Part shown: piece by piece, positions 34,635 through 41,809 of the stretch
Layout: each line of letters starts with the position of its first letter
How positions within the stretch are numbered: the first letter of the stretch is position 1
Assembly: GCA_944321705.1 (NCBI GenBank)
Contig: CALUMG010000001.1
Coordinates: 124,001-188,000, forward strand
Source of the DNA: an uncultured Muribaculaceae bacterium
Lineage (GTDB): Bacteria > Bacteroidota > Bacteroidia > Bacteroidales > Muribaculaceae
Length of the DNA: 64,000 bases
Direction of reading: 5' to 3'
Made by a program: the position numbers and the translations under genes
Notes under the pieces: model-generated
Seen by the model: only the letters and a program-made list of their open reading frames with translations
The model's database searches: none
Told to the model about the DNA's origin: nothing

Positions 34635-35096
34635 TTAGTCTATAATGTTTTTTGTGTATTTTGTTTCGTTGTAATTTATAACAATGTCTTCTTCCACCAT
34701 TATCGGGCGTTTGGCTCCTTCAGGTTTCACCTTGGTTGTCGTGGTGATTGTGAAAGAATCGTCATTTGCTTCTTTCAAGTCGCCTTTTAATTTGCGTCCG
34801 TCGGTTGTTAGCACTTCCACCGGGTTGCCGACATTCTTGATGTATTGAGCCTTTATCTTGAAAGGAGCGGTCAAGCCTGCCGAGCCTACTTCAAGTTCGT
34901 AATCTTCTATGTCCCGGTCGAAATTGGCTTCTATGGCATTGTTGATTTTCACGCAATCGTCGATGCCGATGCTTGTCATGCTGTCGATTTCAACCACTAT
35001 TCGATTATCGGGTGATATTTCGATGTCCACAAGGAAAATGTCACTTCCTTCTATGGTCTCGTTTACCACTTTCTCCAAGGCTGTCTTGTCTATCAT
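34635..35096 (-). CDS. rimP: Ribosome maturation factor RimP
   Basis: The 153-residue protein assists 30S subunit assembly. The start at 35096 gives MIDKTALEKVVNETIEGSDIF and was selected because the reading frame upstream (to 35234) runs through the promoter and leader and has no RimP-like sequence. Features of the family: LVDIEISPDNRIVVEIDS, DRDIEDYELEVGSAGLTAPF with the central D-Y-x-L-E-V-S-S/G-G-like motif, and a C-terminal beta-barrel. It heads the rimP-nusA-infB operon. Confidence 0.93.
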   Translation of the reverse strand: MIDKTALEKVVNETIEGSDIFLVDIEISPDNRIVVEIDSMTSIGIDDCVKINNAIEANFDRDIEDYELEVGSAGLTAPFKIKAQYIKNVGNPVEVLTTDGRKLKGDLKEANDDSFTITTTTKVKPEGAKRPIMVEEDIVINYNETKYTKNIID

Positions 35097-35156
35097 CTGC
35101 TTGTGTCGGTTTCGTTGTGTTTTTAATGAGTAACGGCGTGATAGTGGCGATATTTG

Positions 35157-35187
35157 TAAAAAAATGAGGGAGCTGCCTGCCCCCTCC
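35157..35187 (-). terminator. Leader terminator-like hairpin upstream of rimP (attenuator candidate)
   Basis: Read on the minus strand, GAGGGGGC (35186-35179) pairs with GCTCCCTC (35173-35166) with one wobble over a 5-base loop, directly followed by ATTTTTTT. That is a canonical intrinsic terminator. It lies between the promoter (-7 at 35219-35212) and the rimP start at 35096, inside the leader of the NusA operon; nothing ends upstream of it on this strand. Confidence 0.75.
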
Positions 35188-35211
35188 ACTAATCCCGCTG
35201 ATTTTCTACTG

Positions 35212-35242
35212 CAAATATACTGTATAAGTGTCACTTTCGCAA
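35212..35242 (-). promoter_or_regulatory. Promoter of rimP-nusA-infB
   Basis: On the minus strand TTG (35242-35240) and TATATTTG (35219-35212) are 20 bp apart, matching the Bacteroidetes form. Transcription would begin near 35205, giving a leader of about 110 bases that contains the terminator-like hairpin. Confidence 0.65.
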
Positions 35243-35405
35243 GATTCGTATCATTAATGAGTAAATAACGGACAAATTATATGATTATTTATGAAATATT
35301 AACTCTTTTTACAAAAGTCGAAACCTATGTCTCAACCAAAAGTGGATACCTTTACAATTAAAAATCATTTTTTACGTTATAAATTAAATTTTATATCCAT
35401 TTACT
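35243..35405. other. AT-rich intergenic spacer before the lipoprotein gene
   Basis: With the rimP leader this forms a gap of 309 bp without a gene. Beyond the minus-strand promoter the DNA is AT-rich. The only plus-strand signal seen is TACCTTTA at about 35349-35356, a weak -7 match 50 bp before the lipoprotein start. No ORF or RNA gene is supported. Confidence 0.6.
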
Positions 35406-36071
35406 ATGATGATTAAGGAACGGTTTAAATTATTGTTGCTTGTTTTGGCAGTTACCGTCATGTCGGTTTCATGCGGTAATGATGATGACACGGAATATTA
35501 TTTCATGAGGGCTGCCGATGGCAAGTTGTTGAGAGTGTCGTCGCTGTCGGTGACTCAATATAACAGTGAAAGCGCGTTTATCAGTGCAGTTGGCGATGTT
35601 AATCCGTATCCCGATGCAAATGGCGACAACTACATGCGTTCTTCATCGGTCGAGCTTGTCCGTGACACAGTATATGGCAGCAACCGTACATACGACTTGC
35701 GTGACGTGTGGCAGCAAGTGAGGTTCGGTGAATGGGCTCGTGCCTATGGCTTGTCAACCGACAGGACTTATCTTGTGAACTACCAGCGTGTGACCAAATA
35801 CCTGCCGTGCGCTTATGATGAAAATATCTTGGCGATACCTTACGATACAGATGATCGCAGTTTCATGGGTATCATAAATGGAAGCGTAGGTTATGAGCTT
35901 GCCGATGACAATATCAATGATGGAGGTAAACTCGATGCTTATACCGTAGTGGCCTACATCGGTTATGATTCGGAGGGTGCAGTCGTTGATAGGTATTATC
36001 CTTGTCGTCCTGAAGACATGTTGTGGGATTTCGGAATATTGAAGATTGGAGATGATTTTTGGAATCAATAA
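35406..36071 (+). CDS. Lipoprotein of unknown function, 221 residues
   Basis: Not recognised. A signal with lipobox VMSVSC (Cys about 23) is followed by acidic GNDDDTEYYF and a folded domain with WQQVRFGEWARAYGLSTDRT and PYDTDDRSFMGIINGSVGYE. It ends in CRPEDMLWDFGILKIGDDF. The protein should be lipid-anchored in the outer membrane or periplasm. It stands alone, with a very strong terminator after it. Aromatic-rich beta structure is likely; no catalytic motif is visible. Confidence 0.8.
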   Translation: MMIKERFKLLLLVLAVTVMSVSCGNDDDTEYYFMRAADGKLLRVSSLSVTQYNSESAFISAVGDVNPYPDANGDNYMRSSSVELVRDTVYGSNRTYDLRDVWQQVRFGEWARAYGLSTDRTYLVNYQRVTKYLPCAYDENILAIPYDTDDRSFMGIINGSVGYELADDNINDGGKLDAYTVVAYIGYDSEGAVVDRYYPCRPEDMLWDFGILKIGDDFWNQ

Positions 36072-36090
36072 AGCATGCTTTATAAATAAC

Positions 36091-36140
36091 AAACAGGAGG
36101 GTCATGGCGTTCAATTGAGCGTGCATGACCCTCCTGTTTT
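36091..36140. terminator. Strong bidirectional terminator
   Basis: AAACAGGAGGGTCATG (36091-36106) pairs perfectly with CATGACCCTCCTGTTT (36124-36139), with A- and T-runs outside. It serves the plus lipoprotein gene and the minus ECF operon. Confidence 0.9.
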
Positions 36141-36154
36141 ATGTGCAGTGTCGG

Positions 36155-37045
36155 TCAGTAGAACAATGTTATTCCTGCTGATAAATGATTGAATTCGGGG
36201 CCAAAGTAAGTATCGAGTATGTTGCAAGGAGAATACTTTATGTAGCATCCTATGGCCCTGTAGTTGAGTTGCGCCATGAGGTCTACTGTAACTTTTTGCT
36301 GCCTGATGTGGTCGTCGGAGTAGGTGCGTTCTTCACCATCAAATGTGTATTTGGTTTTCATGCTTCCATGCAAGTTGAAGTTCACGACGGCTCCGGCATT
36401 GAATGTGAAATGCTTGCCGAGGTCTTGTGAGAACATTACCGGGACTGTGAGACTGAATATTTTCAACCTTGAGAAGCTCGGGTCAGAACCATCCGCATAA
36501 GGAGCCAATATAAGCTTGTTGTCGTCTTTGACGAATCGGGCACCTCCTGTCATACGGTAGTTTTTCCAGTCAATGCCTATGCCCATGAAGAAGGAAGAGC
36601 CGTTGTTCCAAGGCCGGCATCTTACAGCTATTATGTGGTCGAAGAATATTTCATATGAACTAGCCATTTTCACATTCATTGCCGAAGGGGCGTTGATTGC
36701 ATTTACAAATCCGAAACCCACTCCACCCGATTCGATTGAAAAGGTGGATTTCTTTGATTCCTTGCGTCGGCTCTCAGCGAAAATCGGCAAGTTGAATTCC
36801 CAGTCGCTTTCCTTTATTTGTTCGTTGTCGGACGAAGCAGTCGTTCGCTCATACGAATAATAGTAGTCGGGATTCTCCTCAGAACCAAATACTTCAATCT
36901 TCATGGAGTTGTCGTCGTGATTTATCAGAACCGAATCGGGATGAGAAAACTTGTAGATTGAATCTGTTACCATGTTTTCGGTTGCCGTGGCAGTGATTGC
37001 CATGTTCAGTAACATTGTAATAAATAGGATAAAAGGGCATTTCAT
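36155..37045 (-). CDS. Outer-membrane beta-barrel protein (PorT-like)
   Basis: The 296-residue protein has a signal peptide (MKCPFILFITMLLNMAITATA). After an acidic region to about residue 115 it becomes a small barrel with alternating strands: FAESRRKESKKSTFSIES, GIGIDWKNYRMTGGARFV, FTFNAGAVVNFNLHGSMK and INHLSAGITLFY-like end. The final aromatic residue is typical of Bam substrates. It is the fourth gene of the ECF sigma operon, 24 bp behind the small exported protein. Role unknown; envelope stress or surface maintenance is inferred from the operon. Confidence 0.8.
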   Translation of the reverse strand: MKCPFILFITMLLNMAITATATENMVTDSIYKFSHPDSVLINHDDNSMKIEVFGSEENPDYYYSYERTTASSDNEQIKESDWEFNLPIFAESRRKESKKSTFSIESGGVGFGFVNAINAPSAMNVKMASSYEIFFDHIIAVRCRPWNNGSSFFMGIGIDWKNYRMTGGARFVKDDNKLILAPYADGSDPSFSRLKIFSLTVPVMFSQDLGKHFTFNAGAVVNFNLHGSMKTKYTFDGEERTYSDDHIRQQKVTVDLMAQLNYRAIGCYIKYSPCNILDTYFGPEFNHLSAGITLFY

Positions 37046-37069
37046 AATCGTAGCTTTATTTTTAATGAT

Positions 37070-37522
37070 TTATTTATGTCGGATGAATATTTTCTTCAAA
37101 TTTTCGAGGGTAGCATCTCCTTCCATGTAAATTATCGCTGCTTCAGGTTTGGAACCTTTTTGCAACATGCCATTGCGGAAGAATATGTACCTGTGAGTGT
37201 CTTCTTCGTTGAAGGCGAGAAATGCGTAGTAAATGCGGCCACCTTTCGTGCCAATCTCCTTGTCGGAGGCTTTACGGGCATCGATTGCTACCAGTTGCTC
37301 CATTTGCGTGGCTATGGCCGAGTCGTTTGCAACTGTCATGCTACGAAATAGCGAAAGGTCATATATCTGTAATACTTTTCCTTCCATGTACACTTCGGTT
37401 ACGTTATCCTTGTCGCGGTATTTGTTTTCAAATAATTGGGCCACGGCAAGACCGTCTTGGGCATTCAGCATTTTAACTGTTGCTGCCAGGAATATCATTG
37501 TTGTGAGAATAAACCGTTTCAT
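37070..37522 (-). CDS. Small exported protein of the ECF operon (DUF6108-like)
   Basis: This 150-residue protein has a signal peptide (MKRFILTTMIFLAATVKMLNA). The body has DGLAVAQLFENKYRDKDNVT and VYMEGKVLQIYDLSLFRSM at the start, and EGDATLENLKKIFI at the end. It resembles a Bacteroidetes family of similar size (probably DUF6108) found behind ECF regulators, but no function is established. The gene begins 11 bp after the anti-sigma gene and 24 bp before the barrel gene. Confidence 0.75.
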   Translation of the reverse strand: MKRFILTTMIFLAATVKMLNAQDGLAVAQLFENKYRDKDNVTEVYMEGKVLQIYDLSLFRSMTVANDSAIATQMEQLVAIDARKASDKEIGTKGGRIYYAFLAFNEEDTHRYIFFRNGMLQKGSKPEAAIIYMEGDATLENLKKIFIRHK

Positions 37523-37533
37523 AGCCGTTTGTC

Positions 37534-37983
37534 TTATTCGTTATTCATCATGTTGAACATTTCAGATAGTTGCGCGTCGGTCGTCATTTGGTCGCGTGCA
37601 TCACTCATGCTTTGCAACGCATCGTGCATTTGAGCCAAAGCCGTTTCATCATCGGTATATTTGACACCGCCTATGTAAGTTACGCACATGTTGTCGCGGT
37701 TTTTCAATATAGGAATAGATATACCAAGAAGCAATATGGCGACAGCTGCCACGGCTGTCATTCGTGAGATTAGCCGGCGTTTGGCTTTTTGTCGGTACAT
37801 GGCGCGTCCGGCAACGGCAAATCCCATTACGGCTTTTACTTCCTCCCATTCCCGGCCATCGGCTTTGTCCGAAGCAAGGAATTGTCGTAACGCACGTTCT
37901 TCCTCTTCGCTGGCAGCCGCATTGAAATAATCTTCGGCGAGCTTGTGCCAGTATTTCGTATCATAGCCTTCTTGTCGTTTCAT
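37534..37983 (-). CDS. Single-pass anti-sigma factor
   Basis: The 149-residue protein has a cytoplasmic N-terminal helical region (about 1-70, YWHKLAEDYFNAAASEEEER), a membrane segment (about 72-90, MTAVAAVAILLLGISIPIL) and a short periplasmic tail of about 58 residues. The tail is rich in Met (QMHDALQSMSDARDQM, then MFNMMNNE). No zinc motif of ZAS type is visible. Its start overlaps the stop of the sigma gene (ATGA), the standard layout of an ECF sigma/anti-sigma pair. What it senses is unknown. Confidence 0.8.
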   Translation of the reverse strand: MKRQEGYDTKYWHKLAEDYFNAAASEEEERALRQFLASDKADGREWEEVKAVMGFAVAGRAMYRQKAKRRLISRMTAVAAVAILLLGISIPILKNRDNMCVTYIGGVKYTDDETALAQMHDALQSMSDARDQMTTDAQLSEMFNMMNNE

Positions 37984-38480
37984 AATTGCTTATTGTAAAA
38001 TTCTCTTATTGATTTTCTTGCTCTTGACAGTTGCATTCTCACGGCAGGTTCCTGCATGTTGAGTTCCTTTGCTATTTGTGAGAAACTGTATCCTTTGAAT
38101 TCCTTCATCATGAATATTTCGCGCTGATTGTCGGTGAGCTGTGCCATGATGATGCGTTCAATGGCTTTGAATCGTTCTTCTTGATTTTCATCGCCGCCAT
38201 CAATTTCCTCGGTGGTAATATCGATGTCGGGATTTAATGAAACCATCGGTAATGTATTGCGTCGCCGGTAGGCATCAATCCCCATGTTTCTGACGGTTGT
38301 TTTCATTAAAGCCTCTGCCTCCGAAGTCGAGTCGATGCTGTCCCGGCGAGTCCACAATCGGCAAAAAGCCTCTTGCAGGGCATCGTCGGCATCCTCTTCC
38401 CTTGGAAAGAAACGAGTTGCGAATCGAAGAGTCTTCTTTCGCAATTCGACGAAAACGGATGTCAGAGCTTTTTCGTTCAT
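37980..38480 (-). CDS. ECF RNA polymerase sigma factor
   Basis: The 166-residue sigma factor has region 2 (about 15-80, with FATRFFPREEDADDALQEAFCR as two pieces) and region 4 (about 110-160, MAQLTDNQREIFMMKEFKG, FSQIAKELNMQEPAVRMQLS). It directs polymerase to an alternative promoter set. The start at 38480 (MNEKALTSVFVEL) was preferred to the longer frame reaching 38534, whose extra 18 residues look unrelated. It leads a four-gene operon with an anti-sigma factor, a small exported protein and a barrel, so an envelope-stress response is likely. Confidence 0.93.
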   Translation of the reverse strand: MNEKALTSVFVELRKKTLRFATRFFPREEDADDALQEAFCRLWTRRDSIDSTSEAEALMKTTVRNMGIDAYRRRNTLPMVSLNPDIDITTEEIDGGDENQEERFKAIERIIMAQLTDNQREIFMMKEFKGYSFSQIAKELNMQEPAVRMQLSRARKSIREFYNKQL

Positions 38481-38577
38481 TTGTAAATTTATCGTTACAA
38501 CAAAGAAAACGCGGCAAGCAGGATTTTGTAACATGTCAGGGCAAAAAAATTTTTATGTTTAGGCTGAATATGGAAAA

Positions 38578-38598
38578 TCCCTCCCGGATGAGGAGGGA
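38578..38598 (-). terminator. Terminator after the capsid-like gene
   Basis: TCCCTCC (38578-38584) pairs with GGAGGGA (38592-38598); on the minus strand TTTTCC follows. It closes the two-gene capsid-like unit, 21 bp after its stop, and separates it from the sigma operon. Confidence 0.7.
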
Positions 38599-38618
38599 CT
38601 GGGTAGGGGCTGAATGGG

Positions 38619-40058
38619 TTATTCTGCCACGATGCGCATGTGGGCTTTAGGATAGCGCAAAACGAGACAACTGGCTTCGGTGAGCACGAGCGCGTCGGTG
38701 TTGCGCAAACCTGCCGTTTTAAGGTCAAGGGCTTCGGTTCCGAATGGCAGGTGGTTGTACTTTTGCAAGTATGCAGGGTCTATTATCATGCCGTCGTCGG
38801 GCATGCCGCAATCGTCAAATACCTCGGAGAGAAGAACATACAAACGACCGAATTTAGAATTTATTTCGCTGAAGTCGATTCCCCATTTGGTTACAGTTTC
38901 TCGGGCATTTACAACTTTTGTGTAATCTATTTTGTTGATGGCTTCTATAAGACCAGAGCCACCTATAAGCACTTTTCGTTTCGACCCGGCATTTCCTGTG
39001 AATGCTTCGCGCATCATCTCGATTAATGTGTCTTGGTTGAGCGAAGATTTGTCATAGGAAAATTCTTTTCCGGCTTGGAACCAAATTCCACCGGTAAACA
39101 TGACGGTTTCTTTCTTGCGATAGTCATATAAGCTTCGTTTGACACCGAAAAGAAAATTCTTTTCCATTCCGAGCCTCATGTCGTAGATTGCCGCCTCTTC
39201 TTGGTCGGAAAGATTCCAATTAACTTCCTTGTCGGCTATTTTCTGCAACGTACTTTGCTCGATTTGCATTTTGAAAATCTGGCAATAGTTTTGGGCTTTT
39301 TGCGGAAGCGATTCAAATTGTGCCGTTTGCACGTCAAGTTCGGATGCCGCTCGTCCCATTCGTATTAACGTAGTGAGCGACGGGATGGAAGGAACACAAT
39401 TTTCTACTGAACCTATTTTTGCTCCGTTTACGGCCATTACTGTCAATCCAGTGTCGTCTTTTGCCACGACATATAGTACAAGGCTTCCTGATGAGGCGGT
39501 GACTCCGTCGGCTTCAAAGCCGTTTATTGATTTGATCAAGATAGTGTCGGAAACAGCAAATATATCGTCGTTGCTGGTTTTCAACAATGCTTTTTGCGCA
39601 GCCGATGTCACCGAACTTGAACTTGGTGCAGTGTATTCGGCAGTCATGATTGCCGTAGTCGGCTTTGTGTCGACGGTGTAATAATCTACAACCATGCTTC
39701 CTGCGCGTTTGGCTCCTGCACACCTCGACAATTGGTCGACAGGCGTGGCCATGGGACGTATTTTCACGATTCGCTTGTCTATCTCGTTGAGGAGGAAGTC
39801 GCTTGAAGAGTTCTTGACTGTCTCGGTAGTCAAAGGCCCGTCCACTACATGTTGTCCGCCTTCGGTTCCTGCTATTATCGTGGCAAAGGCCATTGTCACT
39901 CCACTGTCGTCGTTGCATCCCGATAATAGCATTACGATTGCAGCGACTATTAAGACAATCAACATGATTAAGCCGCTATTTTCCTTTATGATGTTGCCGA
40001 TTTGCTTCATCGATGAGATCGTTTTAGTGGCTTTCGAGCATTTTAGAGTTTTTTTCAT
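38619..40058 (-). CDS. Phage major-capsid-like protein with membrane/lipoprotein N-terminus
   Basis: The 479-residue protein has, from about residue 56, features of SU10/DUF5309-type major capsid proteins. They are MAFATIIAGTEGGQHVVDG, LLNEIDKRIVKIRPMATPVD, GSMVVDYYTVDTKP, and close to the end ALVLTEASCLVLRYPKAHMR. Before this comes a Lys-rich start, a strongly hydrophobic stretch (about 29-45, SGLIMLIVLIVAAIVMLL) and a lipobox-like LLSGC. An internal ATG at 39893 with GGAG six bases upstream could start the capsid part alone. It is preceded by a small acidic gene where phages carry the scaffold. No other phage gene is near, so a domesticated or membrane-tethered capsid is possible; a prophage remnant is the alternative. 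Confidence 0.65.
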   Translation of the reverse strand: MKKTLKCSKATKTISSMKQIGNIIKENSGLIMLIVLIVAAIVMLLSGCNDDSGVTMAFATIIAGTEGGQHVVDGPLTTETVKNSSSDFLLNEIDKRIVKIRPMATPVDQLSRCAGAKRAGSMVVDYYTVDTKPTTAIMTAEYTAPSSSSVTSAAQKALLKTSNDDIFAVSDTILIKSINGFEADGVTASSGSLVLYVVAKDDTGLTVMAVNGAKIGSVENCVPSIPSLTTLIRMGRAASELDVQTAQFESLPQKAQNYCQIFKMQIEQSTLQKIADKEVNWNLSDQEEAAIYDMRLGMEKNFLFGVKRSLYDYRKKETVMFTGGIWFQAGKEFSYDKSSLNQDTLIEMMREAFTGNAGSKRKVLIGGSGLIEAINKIDYTKVVNARETVTKWGIDFSEINSKFGRLYVLLSEVFDDCGMPDDGMIIDPAYLQKYNHLPFGTEALDLKTAGLRNTDALVLTEASCLVLRYPKAHMRIVAE

Positions 40059-40128
40059 GATGTAGTTAATTTGAGGTTATAATTTATTACTTGAATTTCA
40101 TGAGGGAGGGTAGTACATAGACTAAAGT

Positions 40129-40608
40129 TTATGTGTTGTCGACATGAGCCTTGAACATGCGTCGGTGACGTTTCAGGTCGATTGCTTCATTGCGACCGCG
40201 TATGTAACCATCGCTTTCGGCCTCTTTCACATGCTTGTCGTGGTTAACGGCTTTGAGCAGGATTTCCACGGCATTGTCGCTCCAGTCCCCCGACATGACC
40301 GAAAGGCCGGCTTTGCCTACGGCTGTAGCAGTTTCAGCGTCCATTCCGAATTTATCGGCAATTGAAGCCGGCATTTCGGCCGGTTCCTGTGGGAAATTAC
40401 GTTTAGCCGATAACTCAGCGTTTTGTCCCGACAAAAGGTCGGCTATGAACCGGCATAATCGAGGGTCGGCAAGAGCGATTGATATAAGTGGATTTTTCAT
40501 CCATTCGGCAAATTGTGTTGCAATGTTGTTGTGCTCAGGTTTCTCGTGGTTGTAGTCGCAGAGAGATTCCTGTTGTGTTACTGTTGTGTCTTGTTGGTCA
40601 TTTTCCAT
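40129..40608 (-). CDS. Small acidic protein, scaffold-like, upstream of capsid-like gene
   Basis: The 159-residue protein has no signal peptide. The N-terminal Gln/Asp/Glu-rich part (MENDQQDTTVTQQESLCDY) leads into helical segments: LADPRLCRFIADLLSGQNAE, FGMDAETATAVGKAG, and ESDGYIRGRNEAIDLKRHR near the end. This resembles small phage proteins encoded just before the capsid gene, which act in shell assembly, but similarity is by composition and position only. The capsid-like gene follows after a 70-bp gap. A TATCTTTG box upstream suggests it is transcribed from a host-type promoter. Confidence 0.6.
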   Translation of the reverse strand: MENDQQDTTVTQQESLCDYNHEKPEHNNIATQFAEWMKNPLISIALADPRLCRFIADLLSGQNAELSAKRNFPQEPAEMPASIADKFGMDAETATAVGKAGLSVMSGDWSDNAVEILLKAVNHDKHVKEAESDGYIRGRNEAIDLKRHRRMFKAHVDNT

Positions 40609-40631
40609 GGCATTTGTTTGTTGGTGTGTTG

Positions 40632-40639
40632 CAAAGATA
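40632..40639 (-). promoter_or_regulatory. -7 element of the scaffold/capsid-like pair
   Basis: On the minus strand TATCTTTG (40639-40632) fits the Bacteroidetes -7 consensus, 24 bp before ATG 40608. No TTTG is seen at the ideal 20-bp distance; CTTTTGATGA lies about 27 bp upstream. Confidence 0.45.
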
Positions 40640-40716
40640 AACGTAGATATGCCGGTTTTGTATCATCAAAAGTGATATCGTGCGTTTGTCCGTTGACCTG
40701 TATTTTACGGCTATTA

Positions 40717-40748
40717 TTTGCTTGATGCTTCCGAAATGATTAATTTTG
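40717..40748 (+). promoter_or_regulatory. Promoter of the M28 gene
   Basis: TTTG at 40717-40720 and TAATTTTG at 40741-40748 are spaced 20 bp apart, 27 bp before ATG 40776. One of the cleanest promoters in the window. Confidence 0.7.
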
Positions 40749-40775
40749 AAGCAATAAAAAGATTGGTTTGGAAAA

Positions 40776-41756
40776 ATGAAATCAGTTTATCTGTTATTCC
40801 TTTTTGTAGGAGTTCTTGTGGGATGTTCATCTTCGGGTAATAAGCAATCGAGCAGCGAAGCAGCAATCGTCAATGCTGTCGATTCGATATCGGCAGTGGC
40901 CGCATTCAATGCCGATTCGGCATACGCTTTTATTACAGCCCAGTGCGATTTTGGCCCGCGTGTCCCGGGAGCTGAAGCTCATAGGCTTGCAGGTGATTAT
41001 CTTGCAGGCAAATTGCGTGGATATGGGGCTGTCGTAACGGAGCAAAGAATGGAATTGACGACGTTTGACGGTACGGGGATAGATGCTCGTAACATAATAG
41101 GCGAGTTCAACCCATCGGCAAGCAGGCGAATATTATTGCTTGCTCATTGGGACTGTCGTCCGTGGGCCGACAATGATCCGAAAGTTGAGAATCGTAAACG
41201 TCCTGTGCCGGGAGCTAATGACGGAGCCAGCGGAGTAGGAGTCTTGCTTGAAGTGGCACGGCAGATGTCGCTCAAACAACCATCGGTGGGTATTGACATA
41301 TTATTTGTCGATGCCGAGGACTGGGGAGACAGTGGCGGTGGAGAGGAGACTTGGGCATTGGGGACACAATATTGGACAAAGAACCCGCATAAGCTCGGTT
41401 ATAGGCCTATGTTTGGGATATTGCTCGACATGGTTGGAGCCGAGGATGCGCGTTTCGCTCGGGAGTATTTCTCGATGCAATATGCTCGCGGCATAGTCGA
41501 CGAAGTGTGGAAAATAGCTCAAGAATCGGGATATGGCAACTATTTCAGCAATGAATATGGCGGAGCAGTAACTGATGATCATGTATTTGTAAACCGAGCC
41601 GGCATTCCATGTATCGACATCATAGACCAGAACAATTCAACGGGAACAGGATTCTTTGAAGAATGGCACACCATAAGCGACACTCCTGCCGTAATATCAA
41701 AGGAGTCGCTTGACGCTGTCGGACAGACATTGTTGAACTTGATTTATAGTTATTGA
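40776..41756 (+). CDS. M28 glutaminyl-peptide cyclotransferase-like lipoprotein
   Basis: This 326-residue zinc-dependent enzyme of the M28 family has a lipobox (LFVGVLVGC, Cys 17). Metal-site segments are LLAHWDCRPWADNDP, PGANDGASGVGVLLEVARQM and FVDAEDWGDSGGG, and a late conserved GIPCIDIIDQNNSTGTGFF. Glutaminyl cyclases turn N-terminal Gln into pyroglutamate, a modification common on exported Bacteroidetes proteins after signal-peptide cleavage. That makes this periplasmic lipoprotein a likely general N-terminal modifier; aminopeptidase activity is the alternative. Confidence 0.85.
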   Translation: MKSVYLLFLFVGVLVGCSSSGNKQSSSEAAIVNAVDSISAVAAFNADSAYAFITAQCDFGPRVPGAEAHRLAGDYLAGKLRGYGAVVTEQRMELTTFDGTGIDARNIIGEFNPSASRRILLLAHWDCRPWADNDPKVENRKRPVPGANDGASGVGVLLEVARQMSLKQPSVGIDILFVDAEDWGDSGGGEETWALGTQYWTKNPHKLGYRPMFGILLDMVGAEDARFAREYFSMQYARGIVDEVWKIAQESGYGNYFSNEYGGAVTDDHVFVNRAGIPCIDIIDQNNSTGTGFFEEWHTISDTPAVISKESLDAVGQTLLNLIYSY

Positions 41757-41809
41757 GGTCTTCGAAGGTTTGATATTTCACATAAAACAAATAAATAAAA
41801 AACGTATTT

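Noticed and set aside
35097-35234. N-terminal extension of RimP by 46 residues
   Set aside because: It runs through the promoter and the leader hairpin and shows no RimP sequence.
38481-38534. Longer start of the ECF sigma factor
   Set aside because: The extra 18 residues do not fit region 2 of ECF factors; ATG 38480 gives the standard start.
38619-40608. An active prophage
   Set aside because: No integrase, terminase, portal, tail or lysis gene is present around the capsid-like pair, and no attachment repeats were seen.
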